From the NCBI RefSeq assembly GCF_026242055.1, contig NZ_JAPJDL010000028.1, forward strand, positions 58,431-122,430: a stretch of 64,000 nucleotides of DNA. Reading direction: 5' to 3'. The notes beneath the pieces were generated by a model. The model made no database searches, was not told the origin of the DNA, and worked only from the letters and a program-made list of their open reading frames with translations. The DNA comes from Lentzea sp. NEAU-D7. GTDB taxonomy: Bacteria; Actinomycetota; Actinomycetes; Mycobacteriales; Pseudonocardiaceae. The position numbers were made by a program, and so were the translations under genes. Shown here one piece after another: positions 7,964 to 15,675 of the stretch. Position 1 is the first letter of the stretch. Each line of letters starts with the position of its first letter.

Positions 7964-9907
7964 TCAGGCGAGGCCGAAGACGGAGGAGAGCTGCACCCGC
8001 CTGCTGATGCCGACCTTGCGGTAGACGCGGGTGAGGTGCAGCTCGACCGCCCGCTGCGTGACGTTGAACCGCGCCGCGATCGCCCGATTCGTCTCGCCCT
8101 CCAGCACCAGCGAGACGATTCGCGACTCGTGCGGCGACAACCTGTCCCACGCCGCTCCGCGCGGCGGCCGGTGCTCCCGGCCCAGCGCCGCACGCGCCTG
8201 CTCGACCAGCTCGGCCGCCCCGGCGCGTTCGGCGTCGGCCAGCGCGGCGCGGGCGGATCCGAGCGCGAGATGCATGCGGGCACGCTCGTGCACCAACAAC
8301 GCGCACGCCCAGACCGGGGGCAACGTTCTCGTGTAACCGAGCCGCACCACCATCTCCCGCGCCTCTCCGGGACGTCCGCCGTCCACACAGGACGCGACGA
8401 ACGCCGCCGCTCCCAGCGCCACACAGCCCCGCAACGGTGACGCCTGGGCGAGTTCGCGCATCAGCCGGGCAACTTCGGCGTGGTCACCACTGGTGCGATG
8501 AGCCCACATCTCCAGAGCGGTCAGCCAGTCCCGTTCCGCGCCGGCGAGTCGTGACCTCAGCTGTGGCGCGAGATCCAGCACGACCCGTCCGGCGCCCCGG
8601 CGCAGCAGATCGAGTCCGGCGAGCGCGAGCGGAACGATCCGCGGCCCGCTCTCGGGAAGATCCCGCAGGACCCGCTCGGGATCCTCCGGGACGACGGGAT
8701 CGGCCCAGTGGCCGAGCAGGTCCTCGTCGCACTGCCAGTCGAACACCACCGCGTCGAACCACTCCCCCGCGGCGGCGCGCTGCCGGGCGAGTTCGGTGGC
8801 CCGCGGTGCGATGCCGCACCGCAGGTGGAGTTCCGCCATCGCGACGGCCACCTGCTCCGCGATCGCGGCGTCCAGCGGTTCCCGCAGGGCGGCACGCAGG
8901 CACCTCACCGCCTGCTCCGGCCGCCCGGCCGCCTGGTCCAGCCGTGCCGCCCCGTGCAGCACCGGCGCCACCCACCGCGCCCCGACGGGTTCCGCGCACG
9001 CCACCACGTGCCCGGCGACGGCGACCGGTGGAGCGCACCGCCGATGCAGGACCTCGGCGGCCGCGCGGTGCAGGGACTCGCGTGCCTCAGGTGCCATCTC
9101 GTGCCGGATGGCGTGGCTCAGCGCCGGCGAACGGACGCGCATCGGGTCGCTGACCGCGAGACGCGCGTCGACAAGGCGTTCGAACGCGGCCAGGGTGCGG
9201 AACGACCCCATCCCGGCGACCTCGCACAGCACGTCGAGCGACGCGCTGCCCAGCACCGCCAGCGAGCGGGCGACCGCGACCGCGTCGGCGTCCAGCACCT
9301 TCCAGCCGCGGCGCACGGCCCGCAGCAGCCGCGGCAGGCGCAGGCCGGGAAGCACGGCGGGCAACGAGGACAGGTCCGTGACCACGTCCAGGACGTCGCT
9401 CAGCACGCCGGGAGCCCCGCCGCTGTACTCCAGGCACACCGCGACCAGCTCCGGTGACACCTCGGCGTCGAACCGCCGCCGGATCATCTCCGCGACCGCG
9501 TCGGCGCCGACCGGACGCAACGGCACCCGCACGGCGTCCACGACCTCCAGGGCGTCCGGATCGCAGTCGCCCGCGAGCAGCACGGCACCCCGGAAACGGG
9601 CCAGCCGGTCGGCTTCCTCCGCGCACAGCCGCTCGGCGTCGTCGATCACCAGCACCGTGTGGCCGTCGACCCCGCTCAACGCCCGCAATCCGCGAACCGG
9701 CCGCAACCCGCTGCGCACCGCGATTGAAGAAGCAACGGACAGCAATGCGCTTTTGCCCATACCAGTTGCACCATGCACAACGCACGAGCGAGCGCCACCG
9801 CTGAGCGCCTCCGTCAGGACGGCGATCTCCCGCTCACGGCCGACGAGCAGGCCACCGGCCTTGCGCACGGCGGTGCCCACGAGACCGGGGCTGAGCGGGG
9901 CGACCAT
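7964..9907 (-). CDS. Large ATP-binding LuxR (LAL/STAND-type) regulator
   Basis: About 647 aa. The N-terminal ATPase (LVGREREIAVLTEAL, Walker A HGATGMGKSALL near 43, Walker B TVLVIDDAERL near 90) is followed by a long helical, probably TPR-like region. A C-terminal LuxR helix-turn-helix (LSPHESRIVSLVLEGETNRA ... QRAVELHLTRVYRKVGISRR) completes it. LAL proteins act as ATP-dependent pathway activators in actinomycetes. I chose the ATG at 9907 because the VGREREI box normally sits 15-25 residues from the N-terminus; the frame stays open 92 codons further upstream and no clear ribosome site decides it. Divergent from the SsgA-like gene. Confidence 0.83.
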   Translation of the reverse strand: MVAPLSPGLVGTAVRKAGGLLVGREREIAVLTEALSGGARSCVVHGATGMGKSALLSVASSIAVRSGLRPVRGLRALSGVDGHTVLVIDDAERLCAEEADRLARFRGAVLLAGDCDPDALEVVDAVRVPLRPVGADAVAEMIRRRFDAEVSPELVAVCLEYSGGAPGVLSDVLDVVTDLSSLPAVLPGLRLPRLLRAVRRGWKVLDADAVAVARSLAVLGSASLDVLCEVAGMGSFRTLAAFERLVDARLAVSDPMRVRSPALSHAIRHEMAPEARESLHRAAAEVLHRRCAPPVAVAGHVVACAEPVGARWVAPVLHGAARLDQAAGRPEQAVRCLRAALREPLDAAIAEQVAVAMAELHLRCGIAPRATELARQRAAAGEWFDAVVFDWQCDEDLLGHWADPVVPEDPERVLRDLPESGPRIVPLALAGLDLLRRGAGRVVLDLAPQLRSRLAGAERDWLTALEMWAHRTSGDHAEVARLMRELAQASPLRGCVALGAAAFVASCVDGGRPGEAREMVVRLGYTRTLPPVWACALLVHERARMHLALGSARAALADAERAGAAELVEQARAALGREHRPPRGAAWDRLSPHESRIVSLVLEGETNRAIAARFNVTQRAVELHLTRVYRKVGISRRVQLSSVFGLA

Positions 9908-10032
9908 GTCAACCAGCAAATCGTGGACCGTCCGGCAGGACCATGCAGAAGCACCGGCAGAAGTTCCGCAGGTCTGCCCCTTCGCACAGCACCGGACGGT
10001 GAAGCACCCGCCGGGAACGCGAAAACCATTCG

Positions 10033-10046
10033 ACCAATCAATTGGT
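10033..10046. promoter_or_regulatory. Palindrome in the LAL/ssgA-like divergent gap
   Basis: ACCAAT-CA-ATTGGT, 6-bp arms, with another ACCAAT at 10068-10073. It lies about 85 bp upstream of the SsgA-like start. It may be an operator for the adjacent LAL regulator; no direct evidence. Confidence 0.35.
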
Positions 10047-10130
10047 AATGACAACGACAGCTCGTGAACCAATTCGCCGCCCATTACGTGATTCCCTATG
10101 TACACCTGACGAACACCTCTAGGAGTCCCG

Positions 10131-10514
10131 ATGCGGGTCGCGTCACGCACCGTCTTCGACTTCGTCCGGCCGAACGGCTCCACCGCGCCGGTCGAGACCG
10201 AGCTGCTCTACCGGTCGGAAGACCCGTTCGCGGTGACGATGAGGTTCAGCGCGGGCGGCTCGGTCGCCACCTGGATCGTGGGCAGGGACCTGCTCGTCGA
10301 GGGCATGAGCAGGAGGTCGGGGGACGGTGACGTGCGGCTGCGGCCGCACTCGAGCCGGGTGCTGGTGCTGGAGCTCGTCTCCGACCGGCACATGACGGTG
10401 TTCCGCGTCCCGGCGCGCACGCTGCGCAAGTTCCTCGACGCCACCGACCGCCTGGTGCCGCGCGGCACGGAGCGGTTCGACGCCGACGCGTTCCTGAGCA
10501 CCGTGCTCCGCTGA
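10131..10514 (+). CDS. SsgA-like protein (sporulation/cell-division SALP family)
   Basis: 127 aa, the usual SALP length. Diagnostic segments are TELLYRSEDPFAVTMRF near residue 24, WIVGRDLLVEGMSRRSGDGD near 50, then RLRPHSSRVLVLEL. Family members such as SsgA and SsgB localise FtsZ and steer septation and spore-wall synthesis in morphologically complex actinomycetes. ATG at 10131 with AGGAG at 10121-10125. Its presence is one of the better indicators of a mycelial or sporulating host. Confidence 0.9.
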   Translation: MRVASRTVFDFVRPNGSTAPVETELLYRSEDPFAVTMRFSAGGSVATWIVGRDLLVEGMSRRSGDGDVRLRPHSSRVLVLELVSDRHMTVFRVPARTLRKFLDATDRLVPRGTERFDADAFLSTVLR

Positions 10515-10554
10515 GAGGCCGAGTTCGTGCTGCGGCCTGTCATGCCGCATCCCC

Positions 10555-12810
10555 TCACCCTCCGGACAGGCACTTCCGCACCTCGGCGGCGATCTCGCGC
10601 GTCGCGTCCGTGTCCCACCGTTCGCACGCCGCGAGGGAGTCCCGCAGAAGACGCCGGTGCCCGCTGTGGTCGCCGCGCGAATCCGCGTTGTGCGCGAGCG
10701 CCCGCAGGATCTCGATCTCGCCGAGGCCGTCACCCAGCGCGCGGAACCCGGCAAGGGCTCGCTCCAGGTCCTCGTCCGACTCCGCGAGGCGGCCGGCCGC
10801 GCGGTGGGCGAGGCCGCGGTGCCACAGGGTTGTGGCGAGCCAGGACGCCATCTGGGCGCGCTTGTAGACGGCCTCGGCCTCGGTGAGCGCCGCGACGGCG
10901 TCGTCCGGCCTGTCGACGTCTATCAGCGCGAGGCCGAGCCATCCGAGCGTGCGGCCCAGTGCGGAGAGCTCGTAGATGGTGTCGGCGTAGGCGCGTTGTT
11001 CCTTCGCCACTTCTTCGTGAGCGGTCACGGCGGCGATCGGGCGGTTCATCGACCGCCACAGCACGCCGAGAACGGACCGCGCGTAGTGCTCGTCCATTGG
11101 CTCGCGCATCAAGCCGATCGCCTTGAGGCACACGCGTTCGGCCTCGTCGAACTGCCCGAGCCCGCTGTAGGAGGCCGACGCGATCAGCCACACCCAGCCG
11201 AGGTGCCCGGTCTCCCCCGACTCCTCGGCGATCCGGACCGCGCCCGTCAGCACCTCCAGCGCCGGTCCCGGCCGGTGCGCGACGTCGAACAGCACCCAGC
11301 CGAGCTGGCCGCGCACGACGATCTCCTGCCACGGTTCGCGCGCGGAGGCGAGGGCGAGGCGGTAGACGCGTTCCCAGACCAGGCCCGGTTCGATGGCCGC
11401 GTAGTGCGAGAGGGCGATCACCGCGCGGGTCACGTCCTCGTGCAGCCCCCTGGCCTGCGCCCGTTCGACGATCTCGGGCAGCAGGTCGCGGTGCTCGTCC
11501 AGCCAGCGCCGTCCCGCCGCGACGTCGGGAAAGGCCCTGCGCCGCGGACTCACCCGCCGGGCGTCGCCCGTCTGTCCGAAGAGGACCCCGGCGGCCACGG
11601 TGGTCTCCAGGAGCCACGCGAGCATCCTGCGGTCCGCGTCGTCGTCGGTGGCGTCGACCAGGCCGGTGGCGAACGTCCGCACGAGGCCGTGGATCGCGTA
11701 ACCGCGGTCGTCGGGGTCGAGGAGGCTGACGTCGGTGAGGTCCTCCAGCGCCTGTTCGGCCTCGGCGGTGGTGATGCCGGCCAGTTCGGCCGCGAGCTCG
11801 GGGCCGACGTGGGTGCCGACGAGCAGGCCGAGCCGCCGGAACACCAGCCGCGCGGTCTCCGGCAGGTGCGCGAGCGACACCTCGAACGCGCCGCGCACGT
11901 CCAGGTCGCCCGCGGTGAGCGCGGCCAGGCGGCGTTCCTCGATCTGCTCCACGAGGTGGCCGAGAGGCCAGCGCGGGCGGCTGGCGAGCCGGTTGCCGGC
12001 GATGCGGAGCGCGAGCGGCGACGTCCCGCAGAGCCGGACGAGCTCCCGCGCGGTCACGGGATCGGCCTCGACGCGGTGCGCGCCGACGATCGACGCGAGC
12101 AGCTCGACGGCGCACGGTTCGGTGAGCCCGCCGAGCCGGATCCACGTCGCGCCCGCCAGCCCGGCGAGCCGGTGCCGGGACGTGACGATCGTGAGGCAGC
12201 CCGCATCCGCTCTCAGCGTGCGGACCTCCTCCTCCGTGGTCGCGCCGTCGAGCACGAACAGCAAGCGTTTGCCCGCGAGCAACGACCGGTAGAGGCGCGT
12301 CTGGCCGTGCACGTCCTCCGGCACGTGTTCAGCGGGCACCCCGAGGTCTTTAAGCAACCGTTGGAGGGGCTGCGTGGAGCCCTCTAGGTCGATGAGCAGC
12401 TGACCGTCCGGAAAGCGGCCCTCCAGCAGGTGGGCCGCCCTCACGGCGAGACTCGTCTTACCGGTGCCGGCGGCCCCGTGCAGCACCACGAGCCCGTTGG
12501 GCTTGTTCGCGATGACCTCGAGCTCGGCGTCACGGCCGACGAGGTCCGCCACGTACATCGGGAGCGACCAGACCGGGCCGGTCAGCGCGACCCGGCCGGT
12601 CCTCGCGAGCCGGCGCAGCTCGGCCCGGTCGTGGTCTTCGAGGTCCAGCGCGTCGATCAGCGCCTCGGTCGTGCGGCGCTGCGGCGAACGGGCCCGGCCG
12701 CGTTCCATGTCGCTGATCGCGCGGACGCTCACCCCGGACCGCTCGCTGAGCTCTTCCTGGCTGAGCCCCGCGTTCTTGCGGTGCCGCAGGAGCCGGGCGC
12801 CGAACGTCAT
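10555..12810 (-). CDS. XRE-NB-ARC-TPR regulator (AfsR-like STAND, without SARP domain)
   Basis: 751 aa. Residues 1-60 are an XRE-type helix-turn-helix (LSQEELSERSGVSVRAISDM), then an NB-ARC ATPase: Walker A LHGAAGTGKTSLAVRA near 115, Walker B KRLLFVLDGATTEEEV near 182, TSRHRLAGL near 210. A winged-helix part (RLVFRRLGLLVG) and a C-terminal half of TPR-like repeats (YSGLGQFDEAERVCLKAI, ALTEAEAVYKRAQ) follow. The family contains signal-integrating transcription regulators of secondary metabolism and differentiation in actinomycetes. It ends convergent to the SsgA-like gene; its own target genes are not apparent. A GntR gene is read into it from 10 nt upstream, so the two may share a transcript. 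Confidence 0.87.
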   Translation of the reverse strand: MTFGARLLRHRKNAGLSQEELSERSGVSVRAISDMERGRARSPQRRTTEALIDALDLEDHDRAELRRLARTGRVALTGPVWSLPMYVADLVGRDAELEVIANKPNGLVVLHGAAGTGKTSLAVRAAHLLEGRFPDGQLLIDLEGSTQPLQRLLKDLGVPAEHVPEDVHGQTRLYRSLLAGKRLLFVLDGATTEEEVRTLRADAGCLTIVTSRHRLAGLAGATWIRLGGLTEPCAVELLASIVGAHRVEADPVTARELVRLCGTSPLALRIAGNRLASRPRWPLGHLVEQIEERRLAALTAGDLDVRGAFEVSLAHLPETARLVFRRLGLLVGTHVGPELAAELAGITTAEAEQALEDLTDVSLLDPDDRGYAIHGLVRTFATGLVDATDDDADRRMLAWLLETTVAAGVLFGQTGDARRVSPRRRAFPDVAAGRRWLDEHRDLLPEIVERAQARGLHEDVTRAVIALSHYAAIEPGLVWERVYRLALASAREPWQEIVVRGQLGWVLFDVAHRPGPALEVLTGAVRIAEESGETGHLGWVWLIASASYSGLGQFDEAERVCLKAIGLMREPMDEHYARSVLGVLWRSMNRPIAAVTAHEEVAKEQRAYADTIYELSALGRTLGWLGLALIDVDRPDDAVAALTEAEAVYKRAQMASWLATTLWHRGLAHRAAGRLAESDEDLERALAGFRALGDGLGEIEILRALAHNADSRGDHSGHRRLLRDSLAACERWDTDATREIAAEVRKCLSGG

Positions 12811-12820
12811 GTCCCAGAAG

Positions 12821-13474
12821 TTAGCGGGTCAAGCTCGTGATCATCTGCGCGCACACGCGGGAGAGGTGCCGGCGCATCACCGTCGCCGCCCTGGCCGCGT
12901 CGCCGTCCGCGATCGCCCGGACGAGTTCGTCGTGGTCGTCCATCGACGCGTGCTGGTGCGGCGGGTCGTCGTCCAGCGAGCTGCGCAGCAGCACCACCCG
13001 TTGCTGCACGAGCCGCACCTGCTCGGCGATGTAGGGGCTGCGGGCGGCCTCGATCAACGTCTGGTGGAACGCGAGGTCCAGCCGGTACGGGAACGGCTGC
13101 CCGGCCCTGTAGTTGCGGCGGCTCTCCGCGCACACGTCCTGCAGCCGCACGAGGTCGACGTCGGTCCGCCGCGACGCCGCGAGCTCCGCGGCCGCGCACT
13201 CCAGCGCGGTGCGCAGCTCGAACAACGCCCGCACGTCCTCGGGGCTGGCGTCGGGCACGAACGCGCCGCGGTGCGGGACGAGCGTCAACAGCCCCTCGGA
13301 GGCCAGGTGCCGGATCGCCTCGCGCAACGGCCCGCGGCTGATGCCGAGCTTCTGCGCCACCTCGACCTCGTTGACCCGCGAGCCCGGCGGGATCTCCCCG
13401 GTGAGCACCTGCTCGCGCAGCACGTCCACGGCCTGCCCGGCCAGGCTGAGGTGCAGTGGGACCGGAGGTGTCAC
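12821..13474 (-). CDS. GntR-family (FadR subfamily, FCD domain) regulator
   Basis: 217 aa. Winged helix near residues 10-70 (GISRGPLREAIRHLASEGLL is the recognition region). The FCD ligand domain follows, with the metal-binding Asp/His pattern spread over DLAFHQTLIEAA and MDDHDELVRAIADGD. GTG start at 13474 preceded by AGGAG. It is divergent from an L-asparaginase gene with a perfect palindrome between them, so a role in amino-acid (asparagine/aspartate) or carboxylate sensing is a reasonable guess. Confidence 0.88.
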   Translation of the reverse strand: MTPPVPLHLSLAGQAVDVLREQVLTGEIPPGSRVNEVEVAQKLGISRGPLREAIRHLASEGLLTLVPHRGAFVPDASPEDVRALFELRTALECAAAELAASRRTDVDLVRLQDVCAESRRNYRAGQPFPYRLDLAFHQTLIEAARSPYIAEQVRLVQQRVVLLRSSLDDDPPHQHASMDDHDELVRAIADGDAARAATVMRRHLSRVCAQMITSLTR

Positions 13475-13531
13475 CTTCGTCTCCTGATCTGGACGGCACC
13501 GGCCGTCCTCCCGTTAAACTAGCGAACGTGT

Positions 13532-13547
13532 CAACTGTCGACAGTTG
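13532..13547. promoter_or_regulatory. Perfect 16-bp palindrome, probable GntR operator
   Basis: CAACTGTCGACAGTTG in the gap between divergent gntR (start 13474) and the asparaginase gene (start 13578). FCD-type GntR proteins typically bind short palindromes with a TGT...ACA core, which this has (TGTCGACA). It lies 31 bp upstream of the asparaginase ATG, a position that would block transcription. Confidence 0.65.
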
Positions 13548-13577
13548 GCAGTTTTACTCACAGGCTGGAGGGGCGAC

Positions 13578-14531
13578 ATGGCACACGAAGTGGTGGCTGA
13601 GGTCTGGCGGGGCGACTTCCTCGAGTCGGTGCACCACGGCACCGTCGTCGCCACCGGCGCCTCCGGTGACGCGGTCCTCTCCGTCGGCCGCCCCGACGAC
13701 GTGGCGTTCCCGCGGTCGTCGAACAAGCCGCTCCAGGCCCTCGCGATGCTGCGCAGCGGCCTCGACCTCGACGGCGCGTTGCTCGCCCTGGCCTGCGCGT
13801 CGCACTCGGGTGAGGACTTCCACGTCGCCGGCGCCCTGCGGATCCTGGCCTCGGCGGGTCTCGGCGAGGACGCCCTGCAGTGCACCCCCGACCTCCCGCT
13901 CGGCGAGCAGGCCCGCGCCCAGCACCTCGCGCAGGGCCTGGCCCCCGCCCCGAAGTACATGAACTGCTCCGGCAAGCACGCCGCCATGCTCGCCACCTGT
14001 GTCGCCAACGGCTGGTCCACCCACGACTACCTGGACCCGGCTCACCCGTTGCAGGTCGCGACCCGCCTCACGATCGAGGACGTGGCCGGCGAGCCCGTCG
14101 CCCAGGTCGGCGTGGACGGCTGCGGCGCCCCGATCTTCGCCATCAGCCTCACCGGCCTCGCCCGCGCGTTCGGCCGTCTCGCCAGCGCCGCCGAAGGCAC
14201 CCTCGAACACCGCGTGGCCACCGCCATGAACACCCACCCGCAGTGGGTCGGCGGCACCGGCCGCGACGTCACCGCGCTCATGGACGCCCTGCCCGGCGTC
14301 ATCGCCAAGGACGGGGCCGAGGGCGTCTACGCGGTCGGCCTGCCCACCGGCGAGGGCGTGGCGCTCAAGATCGCGGACGGTTCGTCGCGCGCCCGCGCGG
14401 TCGTCGTAGTGGCGGTGCTCAAGCGGCTCGGGGTCGACGTCAGCGGGGTCGAGGACCTCGCCACGGTGCCGGTTCTCGGGCACGGCCGCGCGGTCGGCGC
14501 GGTCAGGCCGTCGCTCGCCCTGGCGAGTTGA
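13578..14531 (+). CDS. Class 3 (Rhizobium-type, AnsII) L-asparaginase
   Basis: 317 aa. It resembles the zinc-containing, serine/lysine-type asparaginase family known from Rhizobium etli, not the threonine-type bacterial enzymes. Expected active-site elements are all visible: FPRSSNKPLQ (Ser-x-x-x-Lys), ACASHSGE (second Ser), NCSGKH and GVDGCGAP (Cys, Lys and Cys of the metal site) and KDGAEGVYAV (distal Lys). It hydrolyses asparagine to aspartate and ammonia, probably in the cytoplasm since no signal peptide is seen. ATG at 13578 with GGAGGGG; the frame also opens earlier, inside the palindrome region, which is unlikely. Confidence 0.88.
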   Translation: MAHEVVAEVWRGDFLESVHHGTVVATGASGDAVLSVGRPDDVAFPRSSNKPLQALAMLRSGLDLDGALLALACASHSGEDFHVAGALRILASAGLGEDALQCTPDLPLGEQARAQHLAQGLAPAPKYMNCSGKHAAMLATCVANGWSTHDYLDPAHPLQVATRLTIEDVAGEPVAQVGVDGCGAPIFAISLTGLARAFGRLASAAEGTLEHRVATAMNTHPQWVGGTGRDVTALMDALPGVIAKDGAEGVYAVGLPTGEGVALKIADGSSRARAVVVVAVLKRLGVDVSGVEDLATVPVLGHGRAVGAVRPSLALAS

Positions 14532-14596
14532 CGCGCCGCCGCCCGTGAACGGCCGCCAGGCCCGGATCCCGCGCCCCAGCCACTAAGCTGGGGCTT

Positions 14597-14887
14597 ATGG
14601 GCGATTCGAAGGACGAGGACGAGAAGTTCCAGGAGGAACTGATCGGCCTCGACCCACACGACCCCGAGACGAAGGCGTTCGCCGACCATCTCGACAAGAT
14701 GAAGCGGCAACGCCCGGGCTTCACCGTCGAGGACTACCTGGAGGGCGTGCAGGACTTCGCGGACTCGGCGAACCGCACGACGGGCCACCAGCGGCTGGTC
14801 GCCGTCATCGTCGTCGGGCTCATCCTGCTGGGCGTGCTCCTCACGATCTGGTTCGCACTCGGCGACATCATCGCCATCATCTTCTGA
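14597..14887 (+). CDS. Small single-pass membrane protein, function unknown
   Basis: 96 aa. A charged, acidic cytosolic-looking N-terminal 70 residues (GDSKDEDEKFQEELIGLDP) lead to one C-terminal hydrophobic helix, VAVIVVGLILLGVLLTIWFA, ending in a short tail. This tail-anchored layout and length recur in actinobacterial conserved proteins, but I do not know a function. ATG at 14597, closely preceded by TAAGCT, which could be a -10 of a near-leaderless transcript. Confidence 0.7.
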   Translation: MGDSKDEDEKFQEELIGLDPHDPETKAFADHLDKMKRQRPGFTVEDYLEGVQDFADSANRTTGHQRLVAVIVVGLILLGVLLTIWFALGDIIAIIF

Positions 14888-14999
14888 GTCGAACATCTTC
14901 TGGACACGGACGAGAACGAGACCTTAACGAGGCCTTACGGCGCCGCACCCCACAGCGCCGCCGGGAAGCCCTGAGAGCGCGCCGGAGTTATAAAGAGAC

Positions 15000-15422
15000 A
15001 TGGAACCTGTTGTCGGCGCCACCCCGAAAGTCGTGCGTTCCGAAGAGGAATGGCGCGCCCAGCTCAACCCCGCCGAGTTCGCGGTGCTGCGGCAGGCGGG
15101 CACCGAGCGTCCATGGACCGGCGAGTACACCGAGACCAAGACCGAGGGCGTCTACGAGTGCCGTGCCTGCGGAGCCGAACTCTTCCGCAGCGACACCAAG
15201 TTCGACTCGCACTGCGGCTGGCCGTCGTTCTTCTCGCCGCTGGCCGGGGACTCGGTCATCCTGCGCGAGGACCGCACGCTCGGCATGAAGCGCGTGGAAG
15301 TGCTCTGCGCCACATGTCACAGCCACCTCGGGCATGTTTTCGAGGGCGAGGGGTACCCGACCCCGACGGATCAGCGGTACTGCATCAACTCCGTCTCCTT
15401 GAAACTCGTTCCGTCCGAATAG
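15000..15422 (+). CDS. msrB: Peptide-methionine (R)-S-oxide reductase
   Basis: 140 aa, usual MsrB length. It reduces methionine-R-sulfoxide in proteins. Two CxxC zinc sites are present (ECRACGAEL and LCATCHSHLGHVF) together with SHCGWPSFF. The catalytic cysteine is in QRYCINSVSL near residue 127. No export signal, so cytoplasmic. ATG at 15000; only a weak AAGAGA upstream. A 7-bp stem hairpin follows 13 nt after the stop and may end this transcript before the TIGR04222 block. Confidence 0.95.
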   Translation: MEPVVGATPKVVRSEEEWRAQLNPAEFAVLRQAGTERPWTGEYTETKTEGVYECRACGAELFRSDTKFDSHCGWPSFFSPLAGDSVILREDRTLGMKRVEVLCATCHSHLGHVFEGEGYPTPTDQRYCINSVSLKLVPSE

Positions 15423-15435
15423 GAGACTGAGCGCA

Positions 15436-15458
15436 GTCCGGTCGCCAAGGAACCGGAC
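15436..15458 (+). terminator. Hairpin after msrB, before a mini-ORF
   Basis: GTCCGGT-CGCCAAGGA-ACCGGAC, a perfect 7-bp stem. There is no T-run, so intrinsic termination is doubtful. It could instead be a processing site or part of the leader of the following mini-ORF, whose GGGAGG ribosome site starts about 7 nt later. Confidence 0.35.
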
Positions 15459-15474
15459 GGACCTGGGAGGCACC

Positions 15475-15549
15475 ATGATCTTCCGCATCGCCCTGCGCGG
15501 CACTGACGGTGAAGGCTCCGGAGGAGTCGACGGCGGCTCGTCCAGCTAG
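15475..15549 (+). CDS. Putative 24-aa peptide at the head of the TIGR04222/MNIO block
   Basis: ATG at 15475 with an excellent ribosome site (GGGAGG, 4 nt spacing) and a 24-residue frame beginning MIFRIALRG and ending GGVDGGSSS. The C-terminal half is Gly/Ser-rich, reminiscent in composition of the tails of the four proteins downstream but without cysteine. It is too short for statistics and may be a leader peptide, a small substrate or chance. It is followed by 126 nt of leader with stem-loops before the first large gene. Confidence 0.4.
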   Translation: MIFRIALRGTDGEGSGGVDGGSSS

Positions 15550-15584
15550 CCACCACCTGACGGCGGCAGGGGACCGGCAACCCT

Positions 15585-15605
15585 AAGGCTTCGTCAACAA
15601 GCCTT
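15585..15605 (+). promoter_or_regulatory. Leader stem-loop 1 upstream of the first TIGR04222 gene
   Basis: AAGGCTT-CGTCAAC-AAGCCTT, a perfect 7-bp stem with 7-nt loop, in the 126-nt gap between the mini-ORF and the first TIGR04222 gene. No T-run follows. Confidence 0.4.
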
Positions 15606-15633
15606 GTGAGGCTGTGGCGCGGACCACACCATT

Positions 15634-15673
15634 GACCCACCGAAGCACTTTCGGGGCAGTCAGGGGGTGGGTC
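15634..15673 (+). promoter_or_regulatory. Leader structure that pairs with the ribosome site of the first TIGR04222 gene
   Basis: GACCCACC (15634-15641) is an exact reverse complement of GGTGGGTC (15666-15673). Between them is a small CCGAA/TTCGG hairpin (15640-15654). The right arm overlaps the AGGGGG ribosome site (15662-15667) and ends two bases before the ATG at 15676. Folding would hide the start, so a translational on/off control is plausible; this is inference from pairing only. Confidence 0.45.
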
Positions 15674-15675
15674 GA

